Assembly (NCBI RefSeq): GCF_000516985.1
Contig: NW_006917097.1
Span: forward strand, 2,456,593-2,520,592
Source: Pestalotiopsis fici W106-1
Lineage: Eukaryota; Ascomycota; Sordariomycetes; Amphisphaeriales; Sporocadaceae
Direction of reading: 5' to 3'
Length of the DNA stretch: 64,000 nt
Shown here: one piece after another, positions 1-12,535 of the stretch
Position numbering within the stretch: position 1 is the stretch's first letter
Layout of the letters: every line of letters starts with the position of its first letter
Position numbers and translations under genes: made by a program
The notes under the pieces: model-generated
Seen by the model: only the letters and a program-made list of their open reading frames with translations
The model's database searches: none
What the model was told of the DNA's origin: nothing

Positions 1-1
1 G

Positions 2-1448
2 AGACCCGCAGCAGGGCCCCGTCCTATTCTAGAAAATGGCGTGGATGGTCTCGAACCTGCCGCGCTAGAGCCTCAGCGCAGCGGTATTGTGCCTACTCCA
101 GACTTCCTGCGACCCGCCGTACTAAATCCATCCATCGCCATTTCCCAGCTTCGTCTAGCTGTACCCAAGATACGCTCACATATCCTCAGGCCCCTTGAAA
201 GGGGAGTTTTGCAAAAGGACACTACGCTAGAGGAAGCTTCGAAAATCCCAGAAAACATTATTCTCGAAGCAAAGAATCCCGTATCCACTAGAGACCCGTC
301 CCATATCACAGTCTCAAAGCGTGGGGCTGTTCTCTGGCAGGACTTTCTACCCCGGGCGACCATTCTTGTCACTGGAAACAAGAACTTTTGGTCCGCTGCT
401 TGCGAGGATGGCAGTCTATATACATGGACACCCGCCGGGCGTCGATTGATCAATGCCATGGTCCTCGAGTCACAGCCGGTGATTCTCGAGTGCAGAAATT
501 GGTGGTTGCTATGCATTACAGCTGTTGGCCAGTGTCATGTATGGAATATCAAAACTCTGTCATCACCACATCCGCCCGTATCTCTGGCTCCTGTGCTAGA
601 GATCGCCACAACGTCACTTCAACCACATGCAGCAATGCCAGGACCAGGCGTCACTTCGGCTCATCTGAACTCAAATGGTCACATCATAGTCACTCTCACC
701 AATGGAGATGGGTACTACTATTCTCCTAGTATGTATACCTGGCAGCGACTATCTGAGGCCTGGTGGGCTGTCGGCAGCCAGTATTGGAACAGCAACGATT
801 CCTCTGTTGGCGCGCTGCAGTCAACGGCTGTGGGCCCAACAACAGCCAAGAACAGCAAGAGCGAAGAAACTTTGGTGTCAGCTGGCATCATTCCGTACCT
901 GGAGCGCCACACAACCAATGAATTCTTGCTTAAGGGCCGGGCTTACACACTCCAGCGGATCATCAAACAATTGCTTTCGAAAGATGGCTTTGAGACGTTC
1001 GAATCCAGTGTCAGCATTGCACATCTCGAGAACCGGATGGCTGGTGCCTTGCAACTTGGCGCCAAGGACGAGTTCAGATTATATCTTTTCATGTATGCCA
1101 AGCGGATCGGTGCCGAGGGGTCACGAGGCAAGGTTGAGGAACTACTCAATAGTCTTCTTGGCGGTATCCTGCAGGATAAGGACGGCGATTCTGAGCCAGG
1201 AAAGGGCTGGTTCAGTACGGACGAACAAATTTGCGGATGGGACCGGAAAATATTGCTGAAAGGCGTAGTGATGATATTGGGTAAGTCAACACACACAAGT
1301 CTCAACAGTCTCAACAATGGCAACGTTAACACTCGATGCAGGCAAATTCAGGGAATTGCAAAGACTCACTGTGCAGTACGCCCGCGTGCTGGACCTGACA
1401 CTAGAAGAGGAGGACAACAACAGTGATGAGATGATTGTGGAATCCTAA
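2..1448 (+). CDS. HIR1: HIR1/HIRA histone chaperone subunit, C-terminal part (5' end outside window)
   Basis: The frame is open from the first bases of the window, so the N-terminal WD40 propeller lies upstream; 461 residues are visible. One intron (1281-1341, GTAAGT...GCAG) restores a tail starting GKFRELQRL and ending in an acidic stretch before TAA at 1446. The visible part matches the Hira (TUP1-like enhancer of split) domain: motifs LWQDFLPRAT, NKNFWSAACEDGSLYTW, GRRLINAMVLESQP, NWWLLCITAVGQCHVW and the C-terminal GWFSTDEQICGWDRK. In the family this half binds the other HIR subunits, and the complex deposits H3-H4 independently of replication and represses histone genes. Start codon and upstream regulation cannot be judged here. 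Family assignment is strong; exact symbol is by homology only. Confidence 0.87.
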
Positions 1449-2757
1449 TCACATGCCACTGGTTGCAGCATGATGGGCGTATGGCGTTGACGGTTTGTGA
1501 AAAGGGGCTCATTCGTCTTTGGTGATACCATTGTCATTGCTTTGGTTCGACGTCACTGTATTGTATGTATGTATTGTACGTCTTTCTCATCAATACCTAT
1601 CGACCGAGGCACAGACCCGGTCTCTGGATCAACACTGGATATCTACTTGTTCTAAGATACGTTGTGAATGTTTGTCTTACCCTCTTGCGTCTTTATCTGG
1701 GTGTTTTACTTTCTTTTCTCTCAGCCATATCATTCTTCGCTATATTTCTTCGCTATAATTCTTCGAAGGCGTTCTTCGATGGCGTTCTTCGAACTGCTGC
1801 TGCTGTAGAGTGAATATGGTGTCCATATTGTTCTTTACACAACCACAATCGTCAGCAACAAGAAAGTGCAAGACCATACTGGCAGAGTTGAGATGGAAGA
1901 CGCGGGGTAATGGGATCAGAATACCCCGCCATGTGGTTTGTCCCTGTTTCAACAGCAACAGCTTCACCACGCGCCATCTGTGGTGTTTTGGCAGCTAGTC
2001 AGTCAACTGGGTGCTTCAGAGGTCCTGGCTGTTTTCAGATACAGAAGTCGCGATGGACCAGAGAATTAGTTACAGATGTGAGCTACGATAGACTATTGAC
2101 TTTCACCGGCTGGACAGAATGGATAATTTCAATAAGTTGATAATTGTAGTTAGTGTCTTCCCTCTTTGACAGGACTCTTACAACGTATGCCGTCGCCCAA
2201 CTCTGTGCAGGAGCTTCTTCGTCTGCTTCACCCAGACGCTGCCTGGCCGAGAGGCAGTCACGTAGACCTTAAACAGTCCGAGCTCTTTCATGTTATTCCA
2301 ACTCCCCGCCAATTGTTGTCCAGTGGATGGTGTTTTCCCAGAGCTCGCCCCCTCCAACACCCCCTCTGGTCAAACACTTGTTTGTTCATTGATCGCCGTT
2401 TGTCCAGGCGGCCACCAAGCACAACAATCACAACAACAACAACAGCATCATTTCTGTGTCTTTGCTCGGTATCCTCCTTGTCCAGAGACACCAGTTCTTG
2501 TCGTCCCCCCAATCCTGTCACTTTGGTGAGGGCGACAATAACTTCGACTCTTCGCGCCGCTCAGCTGTGTACCAACAACTACAACAACCGTCCATCACAC
2601 ACCGAGTGCCTGTGAAAGCACCATCTACTTTCAGTCTCATTTTGTATTTGGTCACAATACTCCATCGATTTCCTTCTTGTTGATCCCATCTCTCACCCCC
2701 CTAATCTGAAGTCCGAATACCCTGTTCCACAGCACTGGTCAATCAAGACGCTGCAAG
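1449..2757. other. Intergenic region, includes likely 5'UTR of the GT15 gene
   Basis: No supported gene. It holds four copies of a 13-bp repeat just downstream of HIR1 (1746-1797) and, from about 2160, a pyrimidine- and CAA-rich stretch of the kind seen in fungal leaders. The open frames here lack ATG starts and recognisable motifs. Confidence 0.6.
1746..1797. repeat. 13-bp tandem repeat, four copies
   Basis: Four contiguous units begin TTCTTCG at 1746, 1759, 1772 and 1785. The two middle units (TTCTTCGAAGGCG and TTCTTCGATGGCG) differ by one base; the outer two diverge after the first seven or eight bases. It lies about 300 bp after the HIR1 stop, so probably in its 3'UTR or terminator region. 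Confidence 0.75.
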
Positions 2758-4483
2758 ATGGCAGACGACTTCCATCACACCTGGTCGGAATTTGTCCGAG
2801 GACTGAGACGGGGCGGTCTTCGGTGAGTCAATTCTTGTGCAGTATACACTGAACCTTTGTTAAACCGTGCAATCTTAGCAACCGACACCCCATCCTTTTT
2901 CGCGTCCTCCAAATGGTCGCAGCCCTGGCGATTTGTTGGCTCTTCCTCTATGCCGTCTCTCCCAGAACCATGTTTATTGGATTGGAGACCGAGAAACCCT
3001 TGACTGTCCCCCTTCGATATACCCCGCCCGTCCCCCTTGTTAATTATCCTCCCACCCAGGTTGGAGATAAGTCGCCTGTTCAGTGGCTCCGGGATAACAG
3101 CTACAACCAGCCGGTTGGGAAGTTGTCGGCTGAGAACTTGATCGCTGACAAGCCCAAGCCCAAGGCTGCTCTAATTGCACTTGTCCGCAACTCGGAGCAG
3201 GATGGCATGGTTCACTCCATCCTGCAAGTCGAGGCGCGATTCAACAGTCGAAAGATGCACAGATACGACTGGGTCCTGTTCAACGACGAGCCCTTCTCGG
3301 ATGAGTTCAAGGCTGCCATAACCAATGCTACCTCCTCGACCGTGCACTTTGAGCAGATCAAGGCTTCCCACTGGGATATACCCGAGTGGATCGATGAATC
3401 CCGTTTCAATGTCGGCCGTGAGTTCCAGGGTGGTATTGGCGTTGGAAAAGCCTGGTTAAAGAGCTACCACCAGATGTGTCGTTGGAACTCGGGTCTTTTT
3501 GCCCTCGAGGACCGTTTGTTGAGTTATGACTGGTACTGGCGCGTTGAGCCCGATGTGAGTAGAAATCTGTGAAGCTGTTAACAGATCAAGATGATCTTGT
3601 CGCTAACCTGTGCCAACCTCAGGTCCAATACACCTGTGACATTAATTATGATGTCTTCAAATTCATGAGTGACAACAACATGGCTTATGGATTCAATATG
3701 GCAATCCTGGACGACGCCCGATCCTTCCCTTCCCTGTGGGAGCGCACTCAGACGTTCAAGAAGAACAACGCAAACTTGGTTCACCCTCACGCAGATATGC
3801 GCTGGCTTCTTCATGAGACGGATGAACCCGACCGCATGGTTCGTGCTGGTGTTGGTTATCATGCCACGGCCGGTACCCAGTACAATAACTGCCAGTTCTA
3901 TTCCAACTTCGAGATCGGTTCCCTCGAATTTTTCCGCGGCAAGCAACACCGTGCTTATTTCGATTATCTGGATCACGCAGGTGGTTTCTTCTACGAGAGA
4001 TACGGTGATGCACCCATCCACACTCTAAGTGTTAGCATGTTTCTCCCCAAGAGTCGCGTCTGGTTTTTCCGAGACATAGGCTACGCCCATGGTCTCTGCG
4101 AGAACTGCCCGCCGCATGTTGCCAAACTGCCTATGGGCCCTGAAGCCGATCTGTGGCGTACCAAAACGGCGGATGTCACGGCCAGTATGCACAAGGACGA
4201 GCAACAACTAGCTCTTGTCAGCAAGGATTTCGAGCGTCAGGATATCATCCCGGGCCTCGCTTGTGGCTGCACAATGACCTCGTTCGATATGGGTTTCTCA
4301 AAGCTGGTTCCCTTCGAGTCCAAGCAGACCAAGCCTATTGACACCTGCATTCGCTTGTGGCTCAGAGGTAAATATCTGCTGAAGAAGGCTGGCTGGAGCC
4401 GCGAAGCAGAGATCGAGGCAGGCGGCGATGGCTATGGAGGATATCTCATCAGCGGACTTGAGGCCAATCCTGTTGTCCTCTAA
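2758..4483 (+). CDS. GT15 alpha-1,2-mannosyltransferase (KRE2/MNT1/KTR family)
   Basis: Three exons (2758-2822, 2879-3554, 3623-4483; introns GTGAGT...TTAG and GTGAGT...TCAG) give 533 residues. It is a type II Golgi protein: a short basic cytosolic tail, then a hydrophobic anchor around residues 34-50, a proline-rich stem and a lumenal GT15 domain. Diagnostic pieces are KAALIALVRNSEQDGM, YDWVLFNDEPFS, the WYWRVEPDVQYTCDINYD segment (family catalytic Glu and substrate site; split exactly by intron 2), NMAYGFN and FYSNFEIGSLEFFR. The family transfers mannose from GDP-Man to O- and N-linked mannans during cell-wall glycoprotein maturation. The start was chosen because the ATG at 2758 joins in frame through intron 1; the ATG at 2913 would leave a truncated anchor. 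Which KTR paralogue it is cannot be said. Confidence 0.92.
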
Positions 4484-7400
4484 GCGAGTTTTGCAAGGCA
4501 TTGAAGTATTTGGTCTTGAGGCAAGCTTTTGCAAGATGGTCAATTATAAGCATGACAACATCCAAGTAGGGATGTACATTTGAGACGAACAAGGATTCGT
4601 ACGCACTTTACTAGTATAGATGCCGAGCACCCTGTCGCCAGAAAAGATACATTTGATTCACATTTTACTTTGAGTTCCACTTGTACATGTCCCACATGGA
4701 GCTGCAATATGCGGACGACGGGAGGTATCGACGCTTGTGAACTCAAACTGGTGCATTAGAACCATTACTACTGAGCCGTTTGAGCCATGCTTGCCATGCG
4801 AGCCACGGTATTGGGCATTGATTACAAAATAGAGTTGCCCCATGCAGATTTTGAGGAGAAGGTTACCTCTCTTGACAATATTGACTGGAGCCAGCACAAA
4901 AGACTGGGTCTAACGGAAGAAAACTACAGAAGTCGAGCGCAGTGCCGGTAAGGAGGAGACAAAAACAAGATAAGAGAGGCCCGTGAATAAAACAGAAAAG
5001 AGAAGGCAATCTGACAGGGGAGGACTGTTACATTCAAAGTGATTGGCTTATTGCCTATTATAAAGTACAAGGTACTTCTTTGTCCATTGCTGGCAAAGAC
5101 TATTTCTATCACGCTATTATTACATACCACTTTTCCGGGTTATGTTATGGATCTCGAAATAATACACGGTACAGGTAGGGCAAAACAGGCACTTGGAAGT
5201 CCTAATAATCAATAATCCCATCAAATGCCCACTACTCTTGACTCTAGGCATCCTTTGTGTGGTGTGTGTTTCTTCTTGATATGGCTGATGTTGATTAGAT
5301 CGATAATGCCGACTCGAGCAAGTCGAGGTCGACTCGCCTGTAATTACCTAAGTTGGTTCCAAGTCAAAGCTCGCTCTCAGCCCAACGATTTTTTAGTTAA
5401 TTGATCGAATGGGAGATCAAGAAAGCTCGACCAAGAAAAATAAAACCGACCGGGCCGCACGTCGTCGTCGTCGTTGTTGTCTTTCATGGGCGGCACGGAC
5501 GACGTAAGCATGAAACGGTAGAGATCAACCAAAAGACTTCCCAGTTCTGACTTGCCTGGTGCCGGACCGGGTTCTAGAAGAGTTCTAGCGTATCCCCTGA
5601 ATCTCGACCAGTCAAAGCCAGTGTTTCGCTCCGAATCGAGGTCTTGTCTGTCGCTCGCTTCCTTTCCCGCGAGCGAGGGACGAGGTAGTTTAGCGATAGC
5701 CTGCGCGATAGGCAGATGGAATGACCTGATAAGTCATGATGGCCGCGCCAGCCCTTCTCTTTAATCCTCTGACGCCGACGTCATTTGGTCGTGTGCCCTT
5801 CAACCCGTTTTTCTTGCGAAGTCATCTCCCCTCTTCCCAACAGGGAAAGGGGTCGGTGGGATGGTGAGCGGAAAGAGCATGGGTTGGCAAGCCACAAAGA
5901 CAGAATAGTACGGAATAGTACCAAATACCTTTGCGGTCGCACGATAATGAAACGGGGTGGACAGGCACCGCATTTTTCTTTCCCACCCCCCTCACCATGC
6001 TCATGTTTTTAAAAAAGAGTGAGGTCTGCCCAGACAAATGCCAGACTGAAAAAGCGGGATGGGAAAAGAAGGAGCCCCAGCATCAATGGGCATTAGTCCC
6101 GGTGGCTTCTCGGTCTGTCCGTGGGACGTTGCGGGTCTAGCAACCTCGAATGGGCGCGTTTTTCTTTTTCTTCTTTGCGAGCCAGACGGGCGAGAAGTAT
6201 GTAAGACGACCAGCTACTCCTGGATCTGGATATACGAGTCATTTTGGGCGGGCGGGCGGGTGGCGCTATTGTATCAAAAAACTACTACAAGAAGACCAGG
6301 AACGGCGCTTGGTTTATTTTCGGTTCCAATGCCCTATCAATGCTAATTCCCATCAATATGTACGTGACAAGCGACTATGATTTTAGTTAAAAGAAAAATC
6401 TCTGTTAGGAGCAAAACCAGGCACGCGGGATGAAGATGGGGGTCACTGCTCGGTAGACTTTTTTTGCCTGTTGATTGCTAAAAATCCAAGCTTGTGTCCG
6501 CCCGTCGGATTTCTTGGCTGCATCCAGTAATTCATCGGCGCGACGGCTGCCAAGACCACGCCATGCCATCTGTTACATACTATTTGATTTTCAGAAGAGA
6601 GAAAAGAAGCGAGCATTAACGCTCTATGCTCGAGGGGAAACGGTCGTTGTCTAGGTACCAGTGCTACTACTACCCTACCTACCAGCCTACCTACCTGACC
6701 TAGCACCTATTGTAGGCTGGGCACTGCGCATGGACAAAATCCCATTGGCAGTGGGCAAATTCTTTTCCCGGTCAGCCAAGGCCCAGGGCGCCTCTCCCGT
6801 CGCCTTTCCCGCTACCAAGCTTTTCTTGACCATTTCTTTGCGCTTTTTTGCCTGGCATGCGGCTCATGTTTTGTGATTGGTCTGATCGACTACCATGATC
6901 GGATCGACTTGGCAACTGCCATATCTTGCGATAAACTTTTTTTTTATTGTCGCAGTGGTTGCAGATAATCAGCGAAAAATGTTTTCCCTTGTTGGTCCTT
7001 GTTTGGCGCATGTTGGTCTGCCAATCGCGCTGATCTGATGTTGGCAAGCTGCGGAGGTTTGGCAATCGGTCCTTTCCCCGTCCAGTTGATGCGCCCATCT
7101 CCAGGTGGGATTCCAGAGCCCTTTTCTGGAGACTGGAGACAGACTTTTTCAGACACTCGGTTTTTTTTTTTTTTCGTAGCCCACCCAAAGCCAGCCCACG
7201 CGCACTCCAGACCATGCAGCGCTGCTGGGTCTCTCGTAGCTGGGGCCCCAGTGGGAGATGCGCTCCTACTTCGGTCCTATTTCGTCTGTTCGGGGCTCCA
7301 CTATCGCGAGTTGAGCATCCCAATGTACGTCGCGTCTCGAGTCAAGTGACCAAAACCGTTACCCACAATGACATAGATGTCAAAACGATGCTTGCTAGAA

Positions 7401-7650
7401 TGTCTCGGGAGGTAGTCTACCATGTGTTGGGTTGGCCGGTATTATCCGTTTTCGGGTTGTCGTATCGTGGTTGAGAGAAGCTACAAAAGGGTATATACAT
7501 GCCTCCCTGCCTCTCCAGATCGTATTGTCTCTTGATTCCCCTTTGCTCTCCAGTTTCGTCTCATTCCCTTTATCTTGTACCAGTTCCCTCTTAGCTGCAG
7601 GGAGCCTTCTAGTACATCGAGACAGTCACACACAACACTGCACAGCAAAA
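4484..7650. other. Long intergenic region (3.2 kb)
   Basis: No gene supported on either strand; frames are short, mostly without ATG and without domain motifs. Contains a GTC run near 5461-5481, CTAC-type repeats near 6661-6700, a T12-13 run near 7160 and the CTGGGGCCCCAG palindrome at 7240-7251. Part is probably the promoter and leader of the downstream sugar transporter. Confidence 0.55.
7240..7251. promoter_or_regulatory. Perfect 12-bp palindrome: inverted pair of CreA/Cre1-type sites
   Basis: CTGGGGCCCCAG is its own reverse complement and contains the CreA/Cre1 consensus SYGGRG once on each strand. It lies 400 bp upstream of the sugar transporter ATG. CreA-family repressors are known to act best at closely spaced sites; repression of this gene by glucose is inference. 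Confidence 0.45.
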
Positions 7651-9483
7651 ATGGCCGAAGAATCAGTGACAAAAGCCCCTACGGGCAAGAAGGCCGTCGA
7701 CCAGGTCGAATACCCTTCGCAGACCCTTCCGGGTATGAATGAGAAAGATGCCATGGCCGTCCACCAAGCCAACAGCCGAGTCGTCGAGTCGGTCATCTTT
7801 GAGATGGAGCAAGAACTTGCCGCCGCTGGTGGTTTGGACAAGGGCTTCTTCGACCTCCAGTTCAAGGACCCCAGGCACTTTACCTGGGTCATTGTCGCTT
7901 TCGCCTCCATGGGTGGTCTGCTCTCTGGTCTCGATCAATCCCTCATCTCTGGCGCGAACCTCTTCCTTCCCGGCGATCTCGGTCTCGACACTCGACAGAA
8001 CAGTTTGGTCAACTCCGGTATGCCCCTCGGTGCCGTCGCCGGTGCTATCCTCCTCGGTCCCTTCAACGAATGGTTCGGAAGACGTTGGTCTATCATTATC
8101 TCGACTATCCTGTACACTATTGGTGGTGCCCTCGAGGCCGGTTCCATGAACTATGGTGAGTTTTAACAGTCCTGATCATCTCAGGATCTTCCGAAATATG
8201 CAAACCCCCGAAAACTAACAAGATTATAAGGCATGATTGTGGCTGCTCGTGTTATCCTCGGTGTCGGTGTCGGTCTCGAGGGTGGTACTGTCCCCGTCTA
8301 TGTCGCCGAAACTGTCGAACGCCGTGTCCGTGGTAACCTGGTCTCCCTCTACCAGTTCAATATTGCCCTTGGTGAAGTCCTCGGTTATGCCGTTGCCGCC
8401 ATGTTCCTCAACGTTCCTGGCAACTGGAGATACATTCTGGGATCCTCGCTGGTCTTCTCCACCATCATGTTCATTGGCATGCTCTTCCTGCCCGAGTCTC
8501 CCCGATACCTCATGCTCAAGGGCCGCACGCTCGATGCCTACAAGGTGTGGAAGCGCATTCGTGGCACCGAGACCGAGGAGGCCAGGGAAGAGTTCTTTGT
8601 CATGAAGGTGTCGGTGCTCGATGAGGAGTCCCAGGTTTCCGAGGGCGCCAAGAACAAGCGCTTCCCCTGGATGGACTTCTTCTCTGTACCCCGTGCCCGC
8701 CGTGCTCTGGTTTACGCCAACATTATGATTCTGCTCGGACAGCTTACTGGTGTCAACGCCATCATGTACTACATGTCGACCCTGATGACCCAGATTGGTT
8801 TCAACGACACCAACGCCACTTACATGTCCCTCGTTGGCGGTGGCTCTCTTCTGCTCGGTACTATTCCCGCCTGTTTCTACATGGAGAAGTTCGGACGACG
8901 ATTCTGGGCCAATGCCATGTTGCCCGGTTTCTTCGTTGGTCTCGTCATCATTGGTTGCAGTTACCAGATTGATGTCACAACCAACCCCAACGGCGCCATT
9001 GCCTGCTACATGGTCGGTCTTATCCTGTACATGGGCTTCTTTGGTTGCTACGCCTGCTTGACCTGGGTCGTTCCCTCTGAGGTCTACCCCACCTACCTGA
9101 GACATTGGGGTATGACTACTTCGGATGCTCTGCTCTTCCTGGCCTCCTTCATCGTCACCTACAACTTCTCTGGTATGCAGGAGGCCATGACGCCCCAGGG
9201 TCTGATGCTCGGCTTCTACGGCGGCATTGCCTTCCTCGGTTGGTTCTACCAGATCCTCTTCATGCCCGAGACCAAGGACAAGACCCTCGAGGAGATTGAC
9301 CTGCTCTTTGAGAAGCCGACCTCGGAGATTGTGGCCATGAACCTGAAGAACACTGCCGAATTCATGAGCAACTTTTTTCACGGCCGCTGGACCGAGAAGA
9401 GCCAGCAGGCTGCTGCCCAGAACGCTGCCCCGTCGGCTGGTCTGATGGAGAAGGAGAAGGAGCTCGAGGTTGACCACGAGTAA
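7651..9483 (+). CDS. MFS sugar/polyol transporter (sugar porter family)
   Basis: Two exons (7651-8155 and 8231-9483; intron GTGAGT...TAAG) encode 585 residues, predicted to form 12 membrane helices in the plasma membrane. Sugar-porter signatures are present: GGLLSGLDQSLISG in TM1, NEWFGRRWS (loop 2-3), PVYVAETVERRVRG, PESPRYLMLKGR after TM6, TGVNAIMYYMSTL in TM7 and PETKDKTLEEID after TM12. The roughly 85-residue hydrophilic N-terminus before TM1 is long for the family and resembles filamentous-fungal inositol/polyol-type porters, but substrate cannot be read from sequence. The intron falls inside a helix-coding stretch with uninterrupted frame (GSMNYG/MIVAARV). The long antisense frame opposite exon 2 is a codon-bias shadow. 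Upstream CreA-type palindrome fits carbon-source control. Confidence 0.92.
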
Positions 9484-10601
9484 AACAAGATGAAGTTATG
9501 TAATTCAAACAAAACAAAAGTAAAGAGCCATGGAAATGTTTCATGTCTCTTTTTGATGATACCCTCAAGACGAGAAAGACGAGTGGAGGAGATTAGCATG
9601 TAGAAGATACGATATGAGTAATGAGATCAAAGCATGATATTTCTCACACCAATTTCTGCATTTTGAATCGTGTAGTCCATGTGCTGTATGTGATATATGT
9701 CTTGGTAGTTCTAGTTTCCGCGATTGCTCATACAGTTGCAGTTTTTTCGCTTGTCACAATGAGCTCCAAAGACAAGAATTATATTTTGGAATCTAGATAA
9801 TTTCTTCAAAGCTTTGCTCGTATCAAGTTACTCGTTGTGGACAAGTTGCCAGCGCAGGCGGCCAGACATACTATGCAGACGCCACGAACTTGGTGCAAGT
9901 GACGTACTATACTGAACGTCTAGCTTGTGAATAGCGGCCCCTCATGAATTCATTTTGTGGACGGGGATTCCCTCTGGCTTGACAACTGATACTTAGAGAA
10001 ATCGACAGATTCATGCATCATTTGAGGGTTGGTACAAATCTTTGGTCGGTTCAGTAGAAATAATTGCACCTTTTATTCATCAACAATTCAATGTTGCTGC
10101 CCTTTGACAGATGTTCTTGTTCGTCGCACAAACAGGTGGAGTTGCAATCGCCGCTGATCCTTCCCCATGCTCCAAAGTCTAGGTAGGCAGGCCCTTTACC
10201 AGATCTGGCAACCAGGAACTTTGGAAATGCAGGGACTGTCCAGAATTCAACCAATCAGCAAAGGACAATTGATAAAGTGGATACCCTCCCGAAGAGAAAG
10301 GCTCCACTGTTGGTCGCGATTCCCTCAGCCCAGCGCGTCCCGCCATCCATCTGCCATGTGGCCCCTCCTCCATCAAAGATGCAAAGACGATCAGTAGTTA
10401 CATTTATGGAGTACATGGACGACCCCGATTGTACGGAGGATTCAAAGTCAACCTCGCGATAAGCTTGCTTGTCTTTAAATTTTTGATTCTGTTTTTTTCC
10501 CAAATGACGATAGAACTCCGTCTCTTCCATCTCCTTTCCTTCTCTCCCACTCTTGCCAATTGATCTCTTCTATAGGCGCAACCGCTGTGGAAGTTCCAGT
10601 C
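9484..10601. other. Intergenic region upstream of the Clr5 gene
   Basis: AT-rich, no supported gene. The last 100 bases before the Clr5 ATG are pyrimidine-rich (CTCCTTTCCTTCTCTCCCAC), a common feature of fungal transcription start regions. Confidence 0.55.
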
Positions 10602-12535
10602 ATGGACCCGTGCTACCCAACGTCTCCAGGCAATGATTTCGAGGCTCTGCTCAAAGCACCATGGTCTCCCGATGATGTCACTGCAACATCTTGGGTACTA
10701 CCAGATGATGCATTCTCTTCTGGGTTTCTGACAAATGATGAGCTGTTCCCGCAGCAGACTTTGTCCTTTAGCATGGATGACATGATGCTGGACGTTTTTA
10801 ATGCCGACACCATTTCCAATGACATGGAATGGACATACTCACGCTCCGAACCCGACACTAGCACTTCTGCCGCCCAATGCAAACGAAGAGCGCGGACTCC
10901 GCGGGCCAAGTCGTTCACAGAGATGCAGTTCAAATTCTCAACCGGCCGCAAGGCATATGTAGCTTCCCAGAAAGGAGAGGTATGGGAGGCGCACAAGGCG
11001 GAACTGAAGAGGTTATACATTCACGAGGATAAAACTCTGAAAGAGATCATGAGCTTTATGGAAGCAAAAGGGTTTAGTGCAAGGTGAGAAGCTACTCATG
11101 ATGACTCTGTTACACATACCCGATGGGTCTTTTGCTCACCGTTCATACAGCGCAAAGATGTACAAGACCAGGTTCAAGCAATGGGGTTTTGTCAAGAACA
11201 ACAATCGAGAAGATGTTGCCAAGATGATCTTGGTCAGGCAAAAGCGCGCGGCCGTCGGAAAGCAGACAACTTTTGAGCGCAACGGCAAAGTTGTTCAGAT
11301 CGATCGTTACTTGAAGAAGCATGGCATCGTCCTACCCAATGGAAACATGCCAGTTTCCAAGAATGAACTTCCTGGGACTGTGAGATGTCGCACGCCGCCA
11401 CCGGAAACCTTCTCCACTACGCCAGGATCTCTCTCACTCAAGGAACTATTGATGCGATCCCTGAAGGATCTTACACCGTCCTTCGCTAGGCTCTCCGACT
11501 CTTCATCCATCAAGTATAAATCAACCACATCTCTCTGGGATGCCCCGAGGTACTTGAAACTTGCCTGTGATCTATTCTCCGAGAAACGACACAAGCAAGC
11601 TGGCTCCATCTGCGACTCAGCCTTCAGCTCAGTCCACGCGCTTGTGCATCCGCCGAGGCTTGACACCTTGTTCAACTTCCTAGTGAGTCAGCTGTGGTGG
11701 GCCAACAAAGACGTCACTCTCGAGCTTTGGCGATACCTGTCAGCCTATATGGCGAGCGTTCTAGGCGCCACGGGCAGCGCCGTCTACCATCTCCTGCGTG
11801 CTCTCGTGGCCCACATCGAGACACAGGGCCATGACGCCTACCTCGACTTTATGACCGAATGCATTGACGACATCCTCCGACTCGATGACGGCAGCATGAA
11901 GAAATCGGAGTCGTGGTGGAAAGTTGAGAACCAGCTGGTCAGATGGTGTCAGCTCATTGTCATGGACTGCTATTTCCTCAACGGCTATAACCCGCGCGCG
12001 GATCGTATACAGGCACGATGTGCATCGGCACTGCCACGAAGTCGCAGTAAGTCGTGGTATCTTCTCTCATTTTCGTGTAAAACGAGATGATATGCAACAT
12101 GGAATGTGTTTTCTCACAAACAACTCACGGTTGTTGTTTCAAGACAATTTCTGACTTGGATGCTTGAATATAGTTTTCCCTAATGATCGCGACCTCAACG
12201 AACATATGTGGCGCAATGCTTTTGCAGTCTATGCTTCTTCGTCATCAACTGCCCTGCCTATAACCCAGAGCTCACGCCATGAACGGTTCCTCCGCCTCGC
12301 CTTCACAAGCTACGCCCGAGTGCTTGGTCGAGCAAGCGGTTCGCCAGTGATGCATCCGAGCCTGACACGCATTGAAGGCGTTGTCGGCAGCCTTTCGCGT
12401 CGATGTCTCGAGCCCGTGGCCCTCACCAAATGCCGTCGCTCCCTCGACCTTGAAAGCCGCGTTCTGACTTTCCTCACAAGGGACTTGTCGGCAGGCGTAG
12501 GCCAACCGGTAGACTATGGGTCATACCCGGTCTGA
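10602..12535 (+). CDS. Clr5-domain transcriptional regulator
   Basis: Three exons (10602-11083, 11151-12046, 12174-12535; donors GTGAGA and GTAAGT, acceptors ACAG and ATAG) encode 579 residues. After an acidic, disordered N-terminus, residues about 125-180 form a Clr5 domain (WEAHKAELKRLYIHEDKTL ... KGFSASAKMYKTRFKQWGF); the phase-2 join across intron 1 completes the domain, which supports the model. A basic stretch follows (ILVRQKRAAVGK), then a long helical C-terminal region without known motifs. The Clr5 domain is fungus-specific and named after an S. pombe silencing factor; members are nuclear. The ATG at 10602 is the first in frame. No Zn cluster was found. Target genes are unknown; adjacency to the sugar transporter may be chance. 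Confidence 0.85.

Noticed and set aside
2166..2615. 149-codon plus frame before the GT15 gene
   Set aside because: No ATG start, CAA/CT-rich leader-like sequence, no motif; most likely 5'UTR.
8224..9477. 417-codon minus-strand frame opposite the sugar transporter exon 2
   Set aside because: Gly/His/Glu-rich composition is the antisense image of strongly biased transporter codons; no start context, no motif, and the plus strand has clear MFS signatures.
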